Source of the DNA: Tropicimonas sediminicola
GTDB lineage: Bacteria; Pseudomonadota; Alphaproteobacteria; Rhodobacterales; Rhodobacteraceae
Length of the DNA stretch: 64,000 nt
Assembly: GCF_900188335.1 (NCBI RefSeq)
Contig: NZ_FZOY01000007.1
Coordinates: 124,001-188,000, forward strand
Direction of reading: 5' to 3'
Position numbers and translations under genes: made by a program
Shown: positions 1 to 9,030 of the stretch, one piece after another
Position numbering within the stretch: position 1 is the first letter of the stretch
Layout of the letters: each line of letters opens with the position of its first letter
The notes under the pieces: model-generated
The model's database searches: none
The model's input: only the letters and a program-made list of their open reading frames with translations
What the model was told of the DNA's origin: nothing

Positions 1-530
1 CCGTAGCGGCGCACACCCTCCTCGAAGAACTTCCGCGGGAGCGCATAGGTGTCGTTCACGAAGGGATGGGAGCGGTGGAAGGCGGTGTCGAAACAGCCGA
101 CCTGTATCGCATCCGGAAAGGCCTCCATGGCCGCGCGGATCCCGGCGAGGTTGTGCGGCTGGTGCAGCGGCGCCAGCGGCTCGAGCCCGGCAAGTTCCGT
201 CAGGATCTCGTCGTTGAGCACCGCGGGGGCGAGGTGCCCGGTGCCGCCATGCACGACGCGGTGCCCGACGCCGGTGACCGCGTTGTCCCCCAGGATCGGC
301 TGGATCGCATCGAGGATCGCCTTGAGCCCGGCCTTGTGGTCGGCCTGGCCGAGATCGGTCACGGCCTTGGTGCCGTCGTGCTTCAGGATCAGCTTCGCAT
401 CGGGACCGAGGCCGTCAATCTGACCGACAGCGACTTCCTCCGGCTCTCCGCCACCATCGCCCTCTCCGCGCAGATAGACGGAAAACTTGATGGAACTGGA
501 CCCGGCATTCAGGGTCAGGATTGCGGACAT
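1..530 (-). CDS. ackA: Acetate kinase, N-terminal part (3' end outside window)
   Basis: The gene reads leftward from ATG at 530 and runs open off the window edge, giving 176 complete codons. The N-terminus shows the acetate/propionate kinase phosphate-binding signature LTLNAGSSSIKF, and near the cut end the family motif GCFDTAFHRSHP is visible. Members are about 400 residues, so a little under half is seen. The enzyme interconverts acetate plus ATP with acetyl phosphate plus ADP in the cytosol. No partner gene such as pta is visible, because the downstream side lies outside. A propionate kinase assignment is not excluded by sequence alone. Confidence 0.93.
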   Translation of the reverse strand, partial: MSAILTLNAGSSSIKFSVYLRGEGDGGGEPEEVAVGQIDGLGPDAKLILKHDGTKAVTDLGQADHKAGLKAILDAIQPILGDNAVTGVGHRVVHGGTGHLAPAVLNDEILTELAGLEPLAPLHQPHNLAGIRAAMEAFPDAIQVGCFDTAFHRSHPFVNDTYALPRKFFEEGVRRY

Positions 531-681
531 CGGCTGTCTCCTTTGCGGCGGCTCGCGCGGCAAACATACCCGGCGAACACGAAAATCCTCCCCTGCCCTC
601 CGATTACTGTGCCCCACCGTGGACGGCAACGCCGCCGGGGTCGGATCGGATGCGTTGCATCATCGCACGTGCGGCCCGCCG

Positions 682-1797
682 CTAGCCGGCCGTCGGGTGC
701 TCCAGCGCGAGGTTGAGGAACTTGTTCTCGGCCGTGATCGGCCGGGACCAGAGCCGGGCGAAGGTCTGCCGCAGGTCAGCGCCGGCATGCAGGATGTCGT
801 GCACCGCGCGGCTCACCGGCATCGCGACGCCGATCCGGTCGGCGAGGTCGATCACCGAGATCGCGTTGACCTCGCCCTCCACCACCACCGGATTGCCTTC
901 GAACACGTTCTCCCGCGCGATCCCCTCCCCGAGCTGCACGCCGAAATGCATGTTGCGCGACGTCGTCGAGGAGCAGGTCAGCGTCAGGTCGCCGATGCCC
1001 GACAGGCCGGCGATGGTCTCGCGCCGCCCGCCAAGCGCCTCGGCCATCATTTTCATCTCGTCGATCCCCCAGGTGATGAGCGCGGCACGGGTGTTTTCGG
1101 CAAAGCCCGCGCCGGTCATCATCCCGCAGGCGATGGCGATCACGTTCTTGACCGCGCCGGCCACCTCCACGCCCACCAGATCGTCGCTCACATAGGGCCG
1201 GAAGGCGTCCGAGCCGAGCGACAGGGCCAGGCGGGAGGCCGGCGCGGCATGGGGCGCGCGCCGGTCGGCCTGCGCGAAGGGAAAGGCGAGGGTGACTGCC
1301 GTGGGATAGTTGAGCGCGGTCTCCCGCGCAAAGGTCGGCCCGGAGAGCGCGCCGATCGCGTGCCGGGGCAGTTCCTCGCTCGCCACCTCGCTCAGGAGCT
1401 TGCCGGAGCCCGTCTCGATGCCCTTGGCGCAGAGCACCACCGGCGCGGCAGGCTCGATATGCGGCGCGACCTGGCGGCAGATCTCGCGCAACGTCACCGA
1501 GGGGGTGACCAGCAGCACGCAATCGGCGCCCCTCAGCGCCTCGGCCATGTCGGACGTGGCCACGATCCCGTCCGGCAGGTGAATACCGGGCAGGTAGCGC
1601 AGGTTGACCCCGGTCTTGCTGATCGTGGCGATATCCTCGGGATTGCGTCCCCAGAGCCGGACGCGGCGCCCCGCCCGCGCGGCCACCAGCGCAAGCGCCG
1701 TGCCCCAGGCGCCGGCTCCGATCACGGCAATCGTGCCGTAGGGGCCGGTCGCGGCATCCCCTGCCGGGGTCTCGCCAGCTGCGACGCGCGATATCAT
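682..1797 (-). CDS. gpsA: NAD(P)H-dependent glycerol-3-phosphate dehydrogenase
   Basis: This 371-residue cytosolic enzyme reduces dihydroxyacetone phosphate to sn-glycerol 3-phosphate, the phospholipid backbone precursor. The Rossmann motif VIGAGAWGTALA is near residues 25-36, the catalytic lysine segment GAVKNVIAIACG is central, and the C-terminal family block GLSGIGDLTLTC is intact. I chose ATG at 1797 because AAGGAG lies just upstream and because the upstream in-frame extension to 1863 is not conserved-looking. It carries about 20 extra residues before the Rossmann fold, which is longer than usual. It diverges from the YihY-family gene, so both probably use the 1798-1905 interval for promoters. 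Confidence 0.95.
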   Translation of the reverse strand: MISRVAAGETPAGDAATGPYGTIAVIGAGAWGTALALVAARAGRRVRLWGRNPEDIATISKTGVNLRYLPGIHLPDGIVATSDMAEALRGADCVLLVTPSVTLREICRQVAPHIEPAAPVVLCAKGIETGSGKLLSEVASEELPRHAIGALSGPTFARETALNYPTAVTLAFPFAQADRRAPHAAPASRLALSLGSDAFRPYVSDDLVGVEVAGAVKNVIAIACGMMTGAGFAENTRAALITWGIDEMKMMAEALGGRRETIAGLSGIGDLTLTCSSTTSRNMHFGVQLGEGIARENVFEGNPVVVEGEVNAISVIDLADRIGVAMPVSRAVHDILHAGADLRQTFARLWSRPITAENKFLNLALEHPTAG

Positions 1798-1904
1798 GGC
1801 CACACTCCTTACCTGCGTAAGCTCCTGATCTTCCCTTCTTGCGCGGCTTGCGGCGCTCCGCAAGCGTGGCCGGTCCGCCCCTTTCCGAAAGCGCCCCGAA
1901 TGCT

Positions 1905-2942
1905 ATGGTGCCACCAGCCCCTGTCGAGGGCGACACACGCCCGAGGGGCAGACCGCTCACCACGCCCGTATCCAGACCCGCCGGAGGCCGCTTCCCCGTG
2001 TTTCAACGCCTGCGCAAGACCCTGTCGCTCCTCGGAGCCATCTTCAACGGGATCGGCACCCGCCACCTCGGCCTGATCGCGGCGGGGGTGGCCTTTTACG
2101 GTCTGCTCGCGATCTTCCCGGCAATCACCTCCATCGTCACGCTCTGGGGTTTCTTCGCCGACCCGGACCTCGTCGAGCAGGAACTCGCGACATACCGGGA
2201 AGTGATCCCGGAAGCCGCCTTCGGAATCATCGACGCGCAGGTCAGCGCCATCGCCTCCGGGCCGAAGGAGGTGCTGGGCTGGGCCTCCGCGGTGTCTATC
2301 GGCGCCGCGCTCTGGGCCAGCCGGGCCGGCGTCGCCGCGATGATCGGCGGGCTCAATGCCGTCTACCAGACCCCGCCGCGCGGCGGGCTGCGCTCGATGG
2401 CCTTTGCGCTGCTGCTGACCGTGGTGCTGATCGCCGTCGCGCTTGTCGCGATGGCGACCGTGGTCGTCACCCCCGTCCTGCTCGCCTTCCTGCCGCTCGG
2501 GGCCTTCACCGGGCTGGTGCTGGAAATCCTCCGCTGGCTGATCGGCGGCGGCGTGGTGCTGCTGGGCATCGGGCTGCTCTACCGGCTCGGTCCGAACCGC
2601 GACGGCCGGCGCAGCGACCTGCTCTCCCCCGGCTCGATGCTGGCAGTGGTGCTCTGGGCGCTCGTTTCCTGGGGGTTCTCGACCTACCTCGAGAACTTCA
2701 ACCGCTACAACGAGATCTACGGCTCGCTCGGCGCGGTGGTGGCGATGCTGATGTGGTTCTATCTCAGTGCCTTTGTCGTCCTCCTCGGCGGCCTGACCAA
2801 CGCCGAGATGGAGGCCCGGATTTCGGACGAAGCGCCGGAAGCCGCGCCCGGGGAGCCGTTGGAGCCCGCTCCGCAAACAGCCCCGCTCGAAATCGACGAA
2901 GACCGCAGGACCGACAGCCCGCCGGCAGAGGCGACCTCCTGA
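1905..2942 (+). CDS. YihY/BrkB-family inner-membrane protein
   Basis: This is an integral membrane protein of about 345 residues with roughly six hydrophobic segments. It starts with the family-typical block AAGVAFYGLLAIFPAIT, and the segment YGSLGAVVAMLMWFYLSAF is near the C-terminus. The family was once called ribonuclease BN/BrkB; its biochemical function is not settled, and the RNase label belongs to another protein. The start is uncertain: ATG 1905 and GTG 1998 are both usable, and the region before 1998 is Pro-rich and probably poorly conserved. It lies 68 bases upstream of waaA on the same strand and may be co-transcribed with it. The C-terminal tail is acidic and Pro/Glu-rich. Confidence 0.85.
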   Translation: MVPPAPVEGDTRPRGRPLTTPVSRPAGGRFPVFQRLRKTLSLLGAIFNGIGTRHLGLIAAGVAFYGLLAIFPAITSIVTLWGFFADPDLVEQELATYREVIPEAAFGIIDAQVSAIASGPKEVLGWASAVSIGAALWASRAGVAAMIGGLNAVYQTPPRGGLRSMAFALLLTVVLIAVALVAMATVVVTPVLLAFLPLGAFTGLVLEILRWLIGGGVVLLGIGLLYRLGPNRDGRRSDLLSPGSMLAVVLWALVSWGFSTYLENFNRYNEIYGSLGAVVAMLMWFYLSAFVVLLGGLTNAEMEARISDEAPEAAPGEPLEPAPQTAPLEIDEDRRTDSPPAEATS

Positions 2943-3009
2943 CCCGCCCTTGCCCGAGGGATGCAGACCGCGTAAGCCGCGCCCGACGGACCGACGGAGC
3001 CCAGAACCG

Positions 3010-4284
3010 GTGTTCACCTATCGCCTCGCCCTGACCCTCGCGGCCCCGCTCGCCGCGGGATATTTCGCGCTCCGGCTGGCCCGCGGCCGCGAGACGCTGG
3101 CCGACCTCGGCGAGAGGCTTGGCCGCGGCGCATCCGGCGGCGCTGCGTCCGGCCCGGTGATCTGGCTGCACGGCGCCTCCAATGGCGAGCTGACCTCCGC
3201 CCGCGACCTGATCGAGACGCTTCTGCGCGAGGCACCGGAATGCCGGATGGTCGTCACCTCCAACAGCCTCACGGGGCGCGACATGGTGCGGGGATGGGGG
3301 CTGGCGCGGCTTGAGGCGCGGCTCGCGCCGCTCGACTACCGCCCGTGCCTCGCGGCCTTCCTCGACAACGATCGCCCGTCGCTCCTGATCCTGCTGGAGG
3401 GCGATCTCTGGCCGAACCGCATGGCGATGGCCGCCAAGCGGGGGATCCCCGTGGCAATGATTTCAGCTCGCATCTCCGAACGCAGCGCCGCGAAATGGCA
3501 TCGCCGTCCCGGCATGGTCAGGCACCTGTTCGAGCCGGTCCGGCTGTTCTCGGCGCAGGACGCTGCCTCGGAGAGCAAGTTCCGGGAGCTTGGCCTGCCG
3601 CCCGAGCGCATCGTCGCGCCGGTGACGCTGAAGGCCTCTGTCCGGTTGCCCGCGCCGGACCCGGACCTGCTGACACAATACCGGGAGGTTTTCCCGCGGG
3701 AGGATACCTGGCTCGCGGCCTCGACCCACGAGGGCGAGGAAGAACAGGTTCTGGTCGCTTTCGAGCTGGCCCGGCGCGCCCGTCCGTCGCTTCGGATGAT
3801 CCTCGCCCCGCGGCACCCCGCACGCAGCGCCGAGGTCCGGGCGCTGCTCGAGGGCGCAGGGCTGCGCTTCCGCACCCGTTCCGCGGGAGACGCACCGGAC
3901 AAAGAGAGCGACGTCTACCTCGCCGACACCCTTGGCGAGATGCCGCTGTGGTATGCGCTCAGCGGCCAGTGCTTCGTCGGGGGATCTCTCGTGGCGAAGG
4001 GCGGGCATACGCCCTATGAGCCGGCCCAGTTCGGCAGCGCGATCCTGCACGGACCGGACCTTCGCAATTTCGCCGAACCCTACGCCGCGCTCGATGCGGC
4101 CGGCGGCGCCCTCAAGGTCGCCGATGGACCGGCCCTGGGCGAGGCGCTCGCCCGGCTCGATCCGCCGGCGCTCGACGCGCTCGCGGAAAGGGCGACGGAC
4201 GCCTTGGCAGGCGGCGCCGGAGAGGGGATGGACAGCCTTGTCGAGAAGACGCTGCGTCTTGCCGGGGTCGACCGCCGTAATTGA
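3010..4284 (+). CDS. waaA: 3-deoxy-D-manno-octulosonic acid (Kdo) transferase
   Basis: This membrane-anchored GT30 glycosyltransferase moves Kdo from CMP-Kdo to lipid A precursor, an essential step in lipopolysaccharide core synthesis. The 424-residue product has an N-terminal hydrophobic anchor (about residues 5-24) and the family motif WLHGASNGE, whose Glu60 corresponds to the catalytic base. The C-terminal half contains the nucleotide-sugar site segment GGSLVAKGGHTPYEPAQFG. GTG 3010 was preferred over an upstream TTG at 2950 because the anchor then begins at once, as in relatives. The gene converges on the small membrane protein at 4318. Confidence 0.92.
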   Translation: MFTYRLALTLAAPLAAGYFALRLARGRETLADLGERLGRGASGGAASGPVIWLHGASNGELTSARDLIETLLREAPECRMVVTSNSLTGRDMVRGWGLARLEARLAPLDYRPCLAAFLDNDRPSLLILLEGDLWPNRMAMAAKRGIPVAMISARISERSAAKWHRRPGMVRHLFEPVRLFSAQDAASESKFRELGLPPERIVAPVTLKASVRLPAPDPDLLTQYREVFPREDTWLAASTHEGEEEQVLVAFELARRARPSLRMILAPRHPARSAEVRALLEGAGLRFRTRSAGDAPDKESDVYLADTLGEMPLWYALSGQCFVGGSLVAKGGHTPYEPAQFGSAILHGPDLRNFAEPYAALDAAGGALKVADGPALGEALARLDPPALDALAERATDALAGGAGEGMDSLVEKTLRLAGVDRRN

Positions 4285-4317
4285 CGGGCGCTCCGGAAGG
4301 ACGCCGCGCGGCCCGTA

Positions 4318-4650
4318 TTAGGGCGCGTTCACATCGGAGAGCACGGCCAGCACGCCCAGCAATACGAGAATGCAGATGGCCAGCGCCGTCATCCAGTTGC
4401 CGATCGCGATGGTCAGAACTTCGGCACCTGCGCCGAACTGGTAGACCGCGATCCCGATGAGCGCAGCGAGAAAGCTCGCGAGCGCCACCAGCAGCGGAAT
4501 GAGTGTCTTCTCGATCAGGTTGCGCCCAAGCAGGCGCGGCCCGAGGCGCTCGGCCCCCGAGTCCCTGTCGTCGAGCGAGCGGCGAAATGCGCCGTCTGCT
4601 CCGGTGGTGCCGGCATCACGTCCGGCAATCCCTTGAAATCGGTTTGTCAT
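4318..4650 (-). CDS. Small membrane protein of unknown function (110 aa)
   Basis: I do not recognise this protein. The first 45 residues are polar (many Asp/Arg), followed by two hydrophobic stretches, about residues 50-72 (LIPLLVALASFLAALIGIAV) and 78-104, which suggest a double-pass membrane protein with a cytoplasmic N-terminus. Codon usage is like the surrounding genes. It stands alone on the minus strand, convergent with waaA, and its upstream side faces a 568-base gap. A role in envelope biology would only be a guess from the neighbouring LPS gene. Confidence 0.6.
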   Translation of the reverse strand: MTNRFQGIAGRDAGTTGADGAFRRSLDDRDSGAERLGPRLLGRNLIEKTLIPLLVALASFLAALIGIAVYQFGAGAEVLTIAIGNWMTALAICILVLLGVLAVLSDVNAP

Positions 4651-4915
4651 CTATCAAACGTCCTTGGCATTCTGCGAACACGAGGGCCGCACGTCTCTGT
4701 TCGGTCAAACGCTCCTCAGCGCTCGACCGGTGGTGTTAGGCGACAGACTTGGTCTTGCTCGCTCTTATGTAGACGAAGGATCGGCGGCGGATACGCCCGG
4801 GGCGCATCGTCCGCACAACTGATGCATGTTCGCATCTGTTAACGGACTAGATGTAGCGGGATTCCGCCGGGTCAGCGAAAGATCAGCAGGTTTCCACCCA
4901 AACGGCCGGCGCTCA

Positions 4916-4958
4916 GTTTCCGGGCTTTGCATAGTGACAAGGCAGGAGGCCCGGAAAC
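4916..4958. repeat. Perfect 10-bp inverted repeat in the 4.7-5.2 kb gap
   Basis: The arms GTTTCCGGGC and GCCCGGAAAC are exact reverse complements separated by 23 bases. There is no T-tract next to either arm, so a simple terminator is unlikely. It could be an RNA stem in a leader or small RNA, or a protein-binding palindrome. Confidence 0.5.
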
Positions 4959-5190
4959 GAAAGTGCGCAGCGGACGAACGCATGGCTGTCCACCGACTAG
5001 GAAGACAGAGGGCGTACGTTCGGAACGCGAAACAGGGCGGGTGCCGATGCGGGGGAAAGGGGGGATCGGAGCGCCTGGCCCGGACCACTGGCGGACGTGT
5101 CGGCCCGCGCACTGCGGGAAAATCGGACCTGCCGTCCGGCGGTCGGCAGGTCAACAATTGAAACGGCTTAGGCCCGCTTCGGAAACGGCG

Positions 5191-5210
5191 CCCCCGGCCT
5201 GCGCCGGGGG
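5191..5210 (-). terminator. Hairpin after yebC
   Basis: CCCCCGGC, a four-base loop and GCCGGGGG form an 8-bp GC stem starting 9 bases beyond the yebC stop codon. Read on the minus strand it is followed by a short T-run after a GC spacer, so it is a plausible but not textbook intrinsic terminator. Confidence 0.65.
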
Positions 5211-5218
5211 GGCTTGGC

Positions 5219-5959
5219 TCACAGCTGCGCTGCGACCTCGTCGGAGACTTCGAGGTTGGCGGTGACGCGCTGAACGTCGTCGTCGTCCTCGAGCACCTCG
5301 ATCAGGCGCATCAGTTTCTGCGCGGTCTCGAGGTCCAGCTCGGTGGTGGTGGTCGGTTTCCAGACCAGCTTCGTCGATTCGGATTCGCCCAGCGAGGCTT
5401 CCAGCGCGGTAGAGACCTCGTTCAGGTCGGTATCCGCACAATAGATGATGTGCTCGTTCTCGTCGGATTCCACGTCCTCGGCACCGGCCTCGATCGCGGC
5501 TTCCATCACGGTGTCCGCGTCGCCGGCGGAGGCGGGATAGGTGATCTCGCCCTTGCGCTCGAACATGAACCCCACCGAGCCGGTCTCGCCGAGGTTGCCA
5601 CCGTTCTTGGAAAAGGTGGAACGCACGTTGGAGGCGGTGCGGTTGCGGTTGTCGGTCATCGCCTCGACAATGACGGCCACGCCGCCCGGCCCGTAGCCTT
5701 CGTAGCGGATCTCTTCGTAATCGTCCCCGTCACCCGCCACGGATTTCTTGATCGCGCGGTCGATCACGTCCTTGGGGACGGAGTTCGACTTGGCTTCCTT
5801 CACCGCCAGGCGCAGGCGGGGGTTCTTGTCGGGGTCGGGGTCGCCCATCTTCGCGGCGACGGTGATTTCCTTCGAGAGCTTGGAAAACAGCTTGGAGCGG
5901 GCGGCGTCCTGGCGCCCCTTGCGGTGCTGGATGTTCGCCCATTTTGAATGGCCGGCCAT
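5219..5959 (-). CDS. yebC: YebC/PmpR-family protein
   Basis: This 246-residue cytosolic protein starts with the hallmark [19 protein letters not shown] and continues through [15 protein letters not shown] and the acidic block [20 protein letters not shown]. The length and domain order are those of full-length family members. YebC proteins have been described as DNA-binding regulators (PmpR) and, for related members, as ribosome-associated factors that relieve translational stalling; sequence does not decide between these roles. In many bacteria yebC lies by ruvC, but here its neighbour is a permease, so it is probably transcribed alone. The downstream hairpin supports its 3' end. Confidence 0.95.
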   Translation of the reverse strand: MAGHSKWANIQHRKGRQDAARSKLFSKLSKEITVAAKMGDPDPDKNPRLRLAVKEAKSNSVPKDVIDRAIKKSVAGDGDDYEEIRYEGYGPGGVAVIVEAMTDNRNRTASNVRSTFSKNGGNLGETGSVGFMFERKGEITYPASAGDADTVMEAAIEAGAEDVESDENEHIIYCADTDLNEVSTALEASLGESESTKLVWKPTTTTELDLETAQKLMRLIEVLEDDDDVQRVTANLEVSDEVAAQL

Positions 5960-6066
5960 GGGTCTTCTCCGTTCGGATCAATGCTTGGATCGGTTTGCGC
6001 GTCCATAGCCCATTGGCCCCACCGGGGGCAATCCCATGGTACATCCTCCCGGCTGCGGGTCGTCGC

Positions 6067-7845
6067 TCAGAGCGGCCAGAGCAGCGGGATCAGGAAAGAG
6101 GTCAGCAGGCCCATCGTGAGGTTGAGCGGGATGCCGACCTTGAGGAAGTCCGCGAAGCGGTAACCGCCGGGACCGTAGACCATCATGTTGGTCTGGTAGC
6201 CGATGGGCGTCGCGAAACTGGCCGAGGCCGCGATCATGACTGCGATCACCAGCGGGCGCGGGTCATAGCCCAAGGCCGCCGCCATGCCGATGGCGACAGG
6301 GGTCACCACAACGGCCACGGCGTTGTTCGAGACCAGCTCGGTCAGGATCGAGGTCAGAAGGTAGATCGCCCAGACCACGAGGAACGGCGGCAGCGAGGCG
6401 AGCGCCGGCGACACCGCCTGCACCACCAGTTCGACCGCGCCCGAGGCATCGAGGGCCGCGCCCACCGCGAGCATCGAGAAGATCAGCGCCAGCAGCCGCC
6501 CGTCGACAAAGGAAAACGCCTCGTCGGCGTCGATGCAGCGGGTGATGAAGACCAGCGCCACCGCGAGGAAGGACAGCAGCAGGATCGGCGCCACGCCGAC
6601 GGCGGCCAGCAGCACGATGGCGATCAGCGCCGCGATGGCCACCGGCGCGCGGTCGCGGCGGAAGGCACGGGCCGACGGGCGGGCGATATCGACCAGCCCC
6701 ATGTCCTGCGCAAGACGCCGGATATCCTCCGGCGCGCCTTCGAGCAGCAGCGTGTCGCCCACGCGCACCACGAGATCGTCGAGCTGGCGGCCGATGTTCT
6801 GGTTCCGGCGATGCACCGCCAGCGGGTAGACACCGTAGCGGCGGCGCAGGCGGAGTTGGCCGAGGGTGCGGCCCACCATGCGGGCGCCGGGGGAGATCAG
6901 CACCTCCACCGTCTCGGTCCGCACCGAGCTCAGCTTGTCCACGGTGCGCAGGTTCTTGTTTTCCTGCAGGCTCAGCAGCTCGCTCATCTGGGTCCGCAGA
7001 ACCACCCGGTCCCCCGGCTCCAGCTCCACCGACCGCAGATCGCGCCGGAGCGAGGCGTCTCCGCGCAGCACGTCGATCACACGAACGCCCTCGCGCTTGA
7101 ACAGGTCGATCTCCATCACCTTCTGGCCGATCAACCCGCTGTCCTCGGGCACCGCGAGTTCGGTGAAGAACTTCATGCGGGTCTTGTCGGAGAGCACGTC
7201 CGCCATGCTGTCGCGGTCTGGCAGCAGCCGGGGCGCTATGAAGCGCAGGTAGATCATGCCCCAGGCGACGACAAAGACCGCCAGCGGGGTGACCTCGAAG
7301 ATGCCGAACGGGTCCATGCCGTTGGCGCGGGCCACACCGTCGACCAGAAGGTTGGTCGAGGTGCCGATCAGCGTGAGCGTGCCCCCCATGATCGCTGCAT
7401 AGGAGAGCGGGATCAGCATCTTGGAGGCCGGCCGCTTCAGGGTACGCGCGATCTGGACCACGACGGGGATCATCACCACGACGACGGGCGTGTTCGAGAC
7501 GAAGGCCGAGGCCGTCACCACGAAGCCCATCAACGTGCCGATCGCGAGCTTCGGGTTCTGCTCTGCCTGCCGCTGCGCGATCTGGGTGAACCAATCGAGC
7601 GCCCCGGTTCGCACCAGCGCCCCCATCACCAGGAACATCATGGCGATGGTCCAGGGGGCCGGATTGGACAGCACGGCGAGGGCGTCGTCGTAGGGCAGGA
7701 TTCCGGTGACCAGCATCACCGCTGCGCCGATGATGGCGACGACCTCGGCGGGGAAGACCTCGCGCGCGAAGAGCAGGAACATCACCGCCACGACCATCAG
7801 CGCCAGCACTGCCTGTCCCGTTGCCCCGAGGAGAAAGAGTTCCAT
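6067..7845 (-). CDS. SLC13-type permease with two RCK_C (TrkA-C) domains
   Basis: This 592-residue inner-membrane protein has a CitT/ArsB-like topology of about ten to twelve helices interrupted by a soluble centre, about residues 205-370, containing two RCK_C-like domains (one around VRVIDVLRGDASLRRDL, one around GVYPLAVHRRNQNIG). The second membrane half contains SNNAVAVVVTPVAIG and TPIGYQTNMMVYGPGGY, typical of the SLC13/DASS ion transporters. Relatives move sulfate, dicarboxylates or other anions with sodium, and the RCK_C pair suggests gating by a cytosolic ligand. The substrate cannot be read from sequence. It diverges from the MBL-fold gene at 8095. Confidence 0.88.
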   Translation of the reverse strand: MELFLLGATGQAVLALMVVAVMFLLFAREVFPAEVVAIIGAAVMLVTGILPYDDALAVLSNPAPWTIAMMFLVMGALVRTGALDWFTQIAQRQAEQNPKLAIGTLMGFVVTASAFVSNTPVVVVMIPVVVQIARTLKRPASKMLIPLSYAAIMGGTLTLIGTSTNLLVDGVARANGMDPFGIFEVTPLAVFVVAWGMIYLRFIAPRLLPDRDSMADVLSDKTRMKFFTELAVPEDSGLIGQKVMEIDLFKREGVRVIDVLRGDASLRRDLRSVELEPGDRVVLRTQMSELLSLQENKNLRTVDKLSSVRTETVEVLISPGARMVGRTLGQLRLRRRYGVYPLAVHRRNQNIGRQLDDLVVRVGDTLLLEGAPEDIRRLAQDMGLVDIARPSARAFRRDRAPVAIAALIAIVLLAAVGVAPILLLSFLAVALVFITRCIDADEAFSFVDGRLLALIFSMLAVGAALDASGAVELVVQAVSPALASLPPFLVVWAIYLLTSILTELVSNNAVAVVVTPVAIGMAAALGYDPRPLVIAVMIAASASFATPIGYQTNMMVYGPGGYRFADFLKVGIPLNLTMGLLTSFLIPLLWPL

Positions 7846-8094
7846 TCACCGCCCTGTGATTGCCACGCGCGCCATCCTTAGCGCCGCAATCCCCCGGTGC
7901 AAGGGATCATTGCCCCCCTGCCCGTCCCGGACCGGCCGCGCGCCGACCTGCCCGGCTTTGCAGCAGATGCGCGGAATTCGCGTTCCGATCGGTCGGTCTT
8001 GCCTTCTGACGAAGAGTTCATGGGGGCGCATTCGGAGGATCGTGGCATGATGCTCCCATTGCCTGACGATCCCGTCGCCACCGAGGAGACTTCG

Positions 8095-8955
8095 ATGCGC
8101 AATTCCGTCCGCCACGTCGCCTGGCTCGCCCTGATCGGCCTGCTCCTGCCCGGCGTGGCCATCGCCCAGTCCGAAGCCGACCGGCGCCCCTCCCACTGCA
8201 TCGCGCTGGTGGAGAACACCCCGGGGCTCGAGGTGATCTGGCGCGCCGGCTACCGCGACCCGCTGCCGGAACATACGGTGCGGCTGAACTACATCGACCA
8301 CTCGATGTATCTGCTTCAGACCCCGGGCGGACTGAACGTGATCACCGATTACAATGGGTTCACGGGCCCTGCCGCGCTGATCCCGGACGTGGTGACCATG
8401 AACCATTCGCACACGACCCACTGGACGGCCAATCCAGACCCGGCCATCCCGCACGTGCTGCAGGGATGGGACGACACCGGCGCGCCGGCCGATCACCACC
8501 TCGATCTCGGCGAGATGCTGGTGCGCAACGTGCCAACCGATATCCGCTCCCGCTACGGCAGCGGGGTGGAGCCCGACGGCAATTCGATCTTCATCTTCGA
8601 GGTCGCCGGGCTTTGCATCGGGCATCTCGGCCACCTGCACCACGAGCCCAACCCGGAGCAATACGCGGCCATCGGGCGACTCGACGTGGTGATGGCGCCG
8701 ATCGACGGCGGGATGACCCTGCCGACGGAGGTGATGATCCGGGTCCTGCAACGGTTCCGCGCCTCGATCGTGCTGCCGATGCACTGGCATTCAGGCAACT
8801 CTCTGGACCGCTTCCTCGCCGGGGTCGCAAATGATTTCCGGATCGAACGGCGCGAGGAGCGGATGCTGGAGGTATCGCTGCGCGACCTGCCCTCCGAGCC
8901 GACGGTCATCGTCCTGCAGCCGCGTTTCCTCGGATTCAACGACGAGGGCCAGTGA
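8095..8955 (+). CDS. Exported metallo-beta-lactamase-fold protein
   Basis: The 286-residue product begins MRNSVRHVAWLALIGLLLPG with cleavage probable after AIA, so it should be periplasmic. ATG 8095 is preceded by GAGGAG; an in-frame open stretch back to 7897 lacks a signal and was dropped. The fold is recognised from MNHSHTTHW (usual HxHxDH), the later GHLGHLHHEP and the C-terminal PMHWHSGNSLDRF. The usual metal-binding Asp is Thr here, so it may be a mononuclear or altered hydrolase. UlaG-like lactonases are the closest general group I can name. It precedes the FAD oxidoreductase by 75 bases on the same strand. Confidence 0.75.
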   Translation: MRNSVRHVAWLALIGLLLPGVAIAQSEADRRPSHCIALVENTPGLEVIWRAGYRDPLPEHTVRLNYIDHSMYLLQTPGGLNVITDYNGFTGPAALIPDVVTMNHSHTTHWTANPDPAIPHVLQGWDDTGAPADHHLDLGEMLVRNVPTDIRSRYGSGVEPDGNSIFIFEVAGLCIGHLGHLHHEPNPEQYAAIGRLDVVMAPIDGGMTLPTEVMIRVLQRFRASIVLPMHWHSGNSLDRFLAGVANDFRIERREERMLEVSLRDLPSEPTVIVLQPRFLGFNDEGQ

Positions 8956-9030
8956 CTTGCGCCACTGAGCGACGCACCCCATCTTGCACCGACCTGCCTC
9001 GCGTGATTGATCGACGCAGGAGGTGAAAGG

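Larger units (their letters stand above)
4651..5218. other. 568-base gap with no convincing gene
   Basis: Open frames on both strands (for example 4826-5161 plus and 4765-5157 minus) encode Arg/Pro/Gly-rich sequence without recognisable domains, so I treat them as chance frames of a GC-rich stretch. Inside the gap a perfect 10-bp inverted repeat, GTTTCCGGGC at 4916-4925 and GCCCGGAAAC at 4949-4958, could form a hairpin with a 23-nt loop. A GTTAAC half-site is at 4837-4842. I found no tRNA, tmRNA, RNase P or SRP RNA signature. The right end carries the yebC terminator. Confidence 0.5.

Noticed and set aside
487-2076. A 529-codon plus-strand frame over gpsA
   Set aside because: It is a shadow of gpsA with no ribosome site and a composition (His/Arg/Gly rich) typical of antisense frames.
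4916-4958. Possible tmRNA, RNase P or SRP RNA in the gap
   Set aside because: None of the expected conserved cores or tag-peptide codons was found; only the palindrome remains.
4765-5161. ORFs on both strands in the 4.7-5.2 kb gap
   Set aside because: They are Arg/Pro/Gly-rich, have no motif or convincing ribosome site, and overlap each other.
5944-7881. A 645-codon plus-strand frame antisense to the SLC13 permease
   Set aside because: It is a GC-driven shadow frame; the opposite strand has a well-supported transporter.
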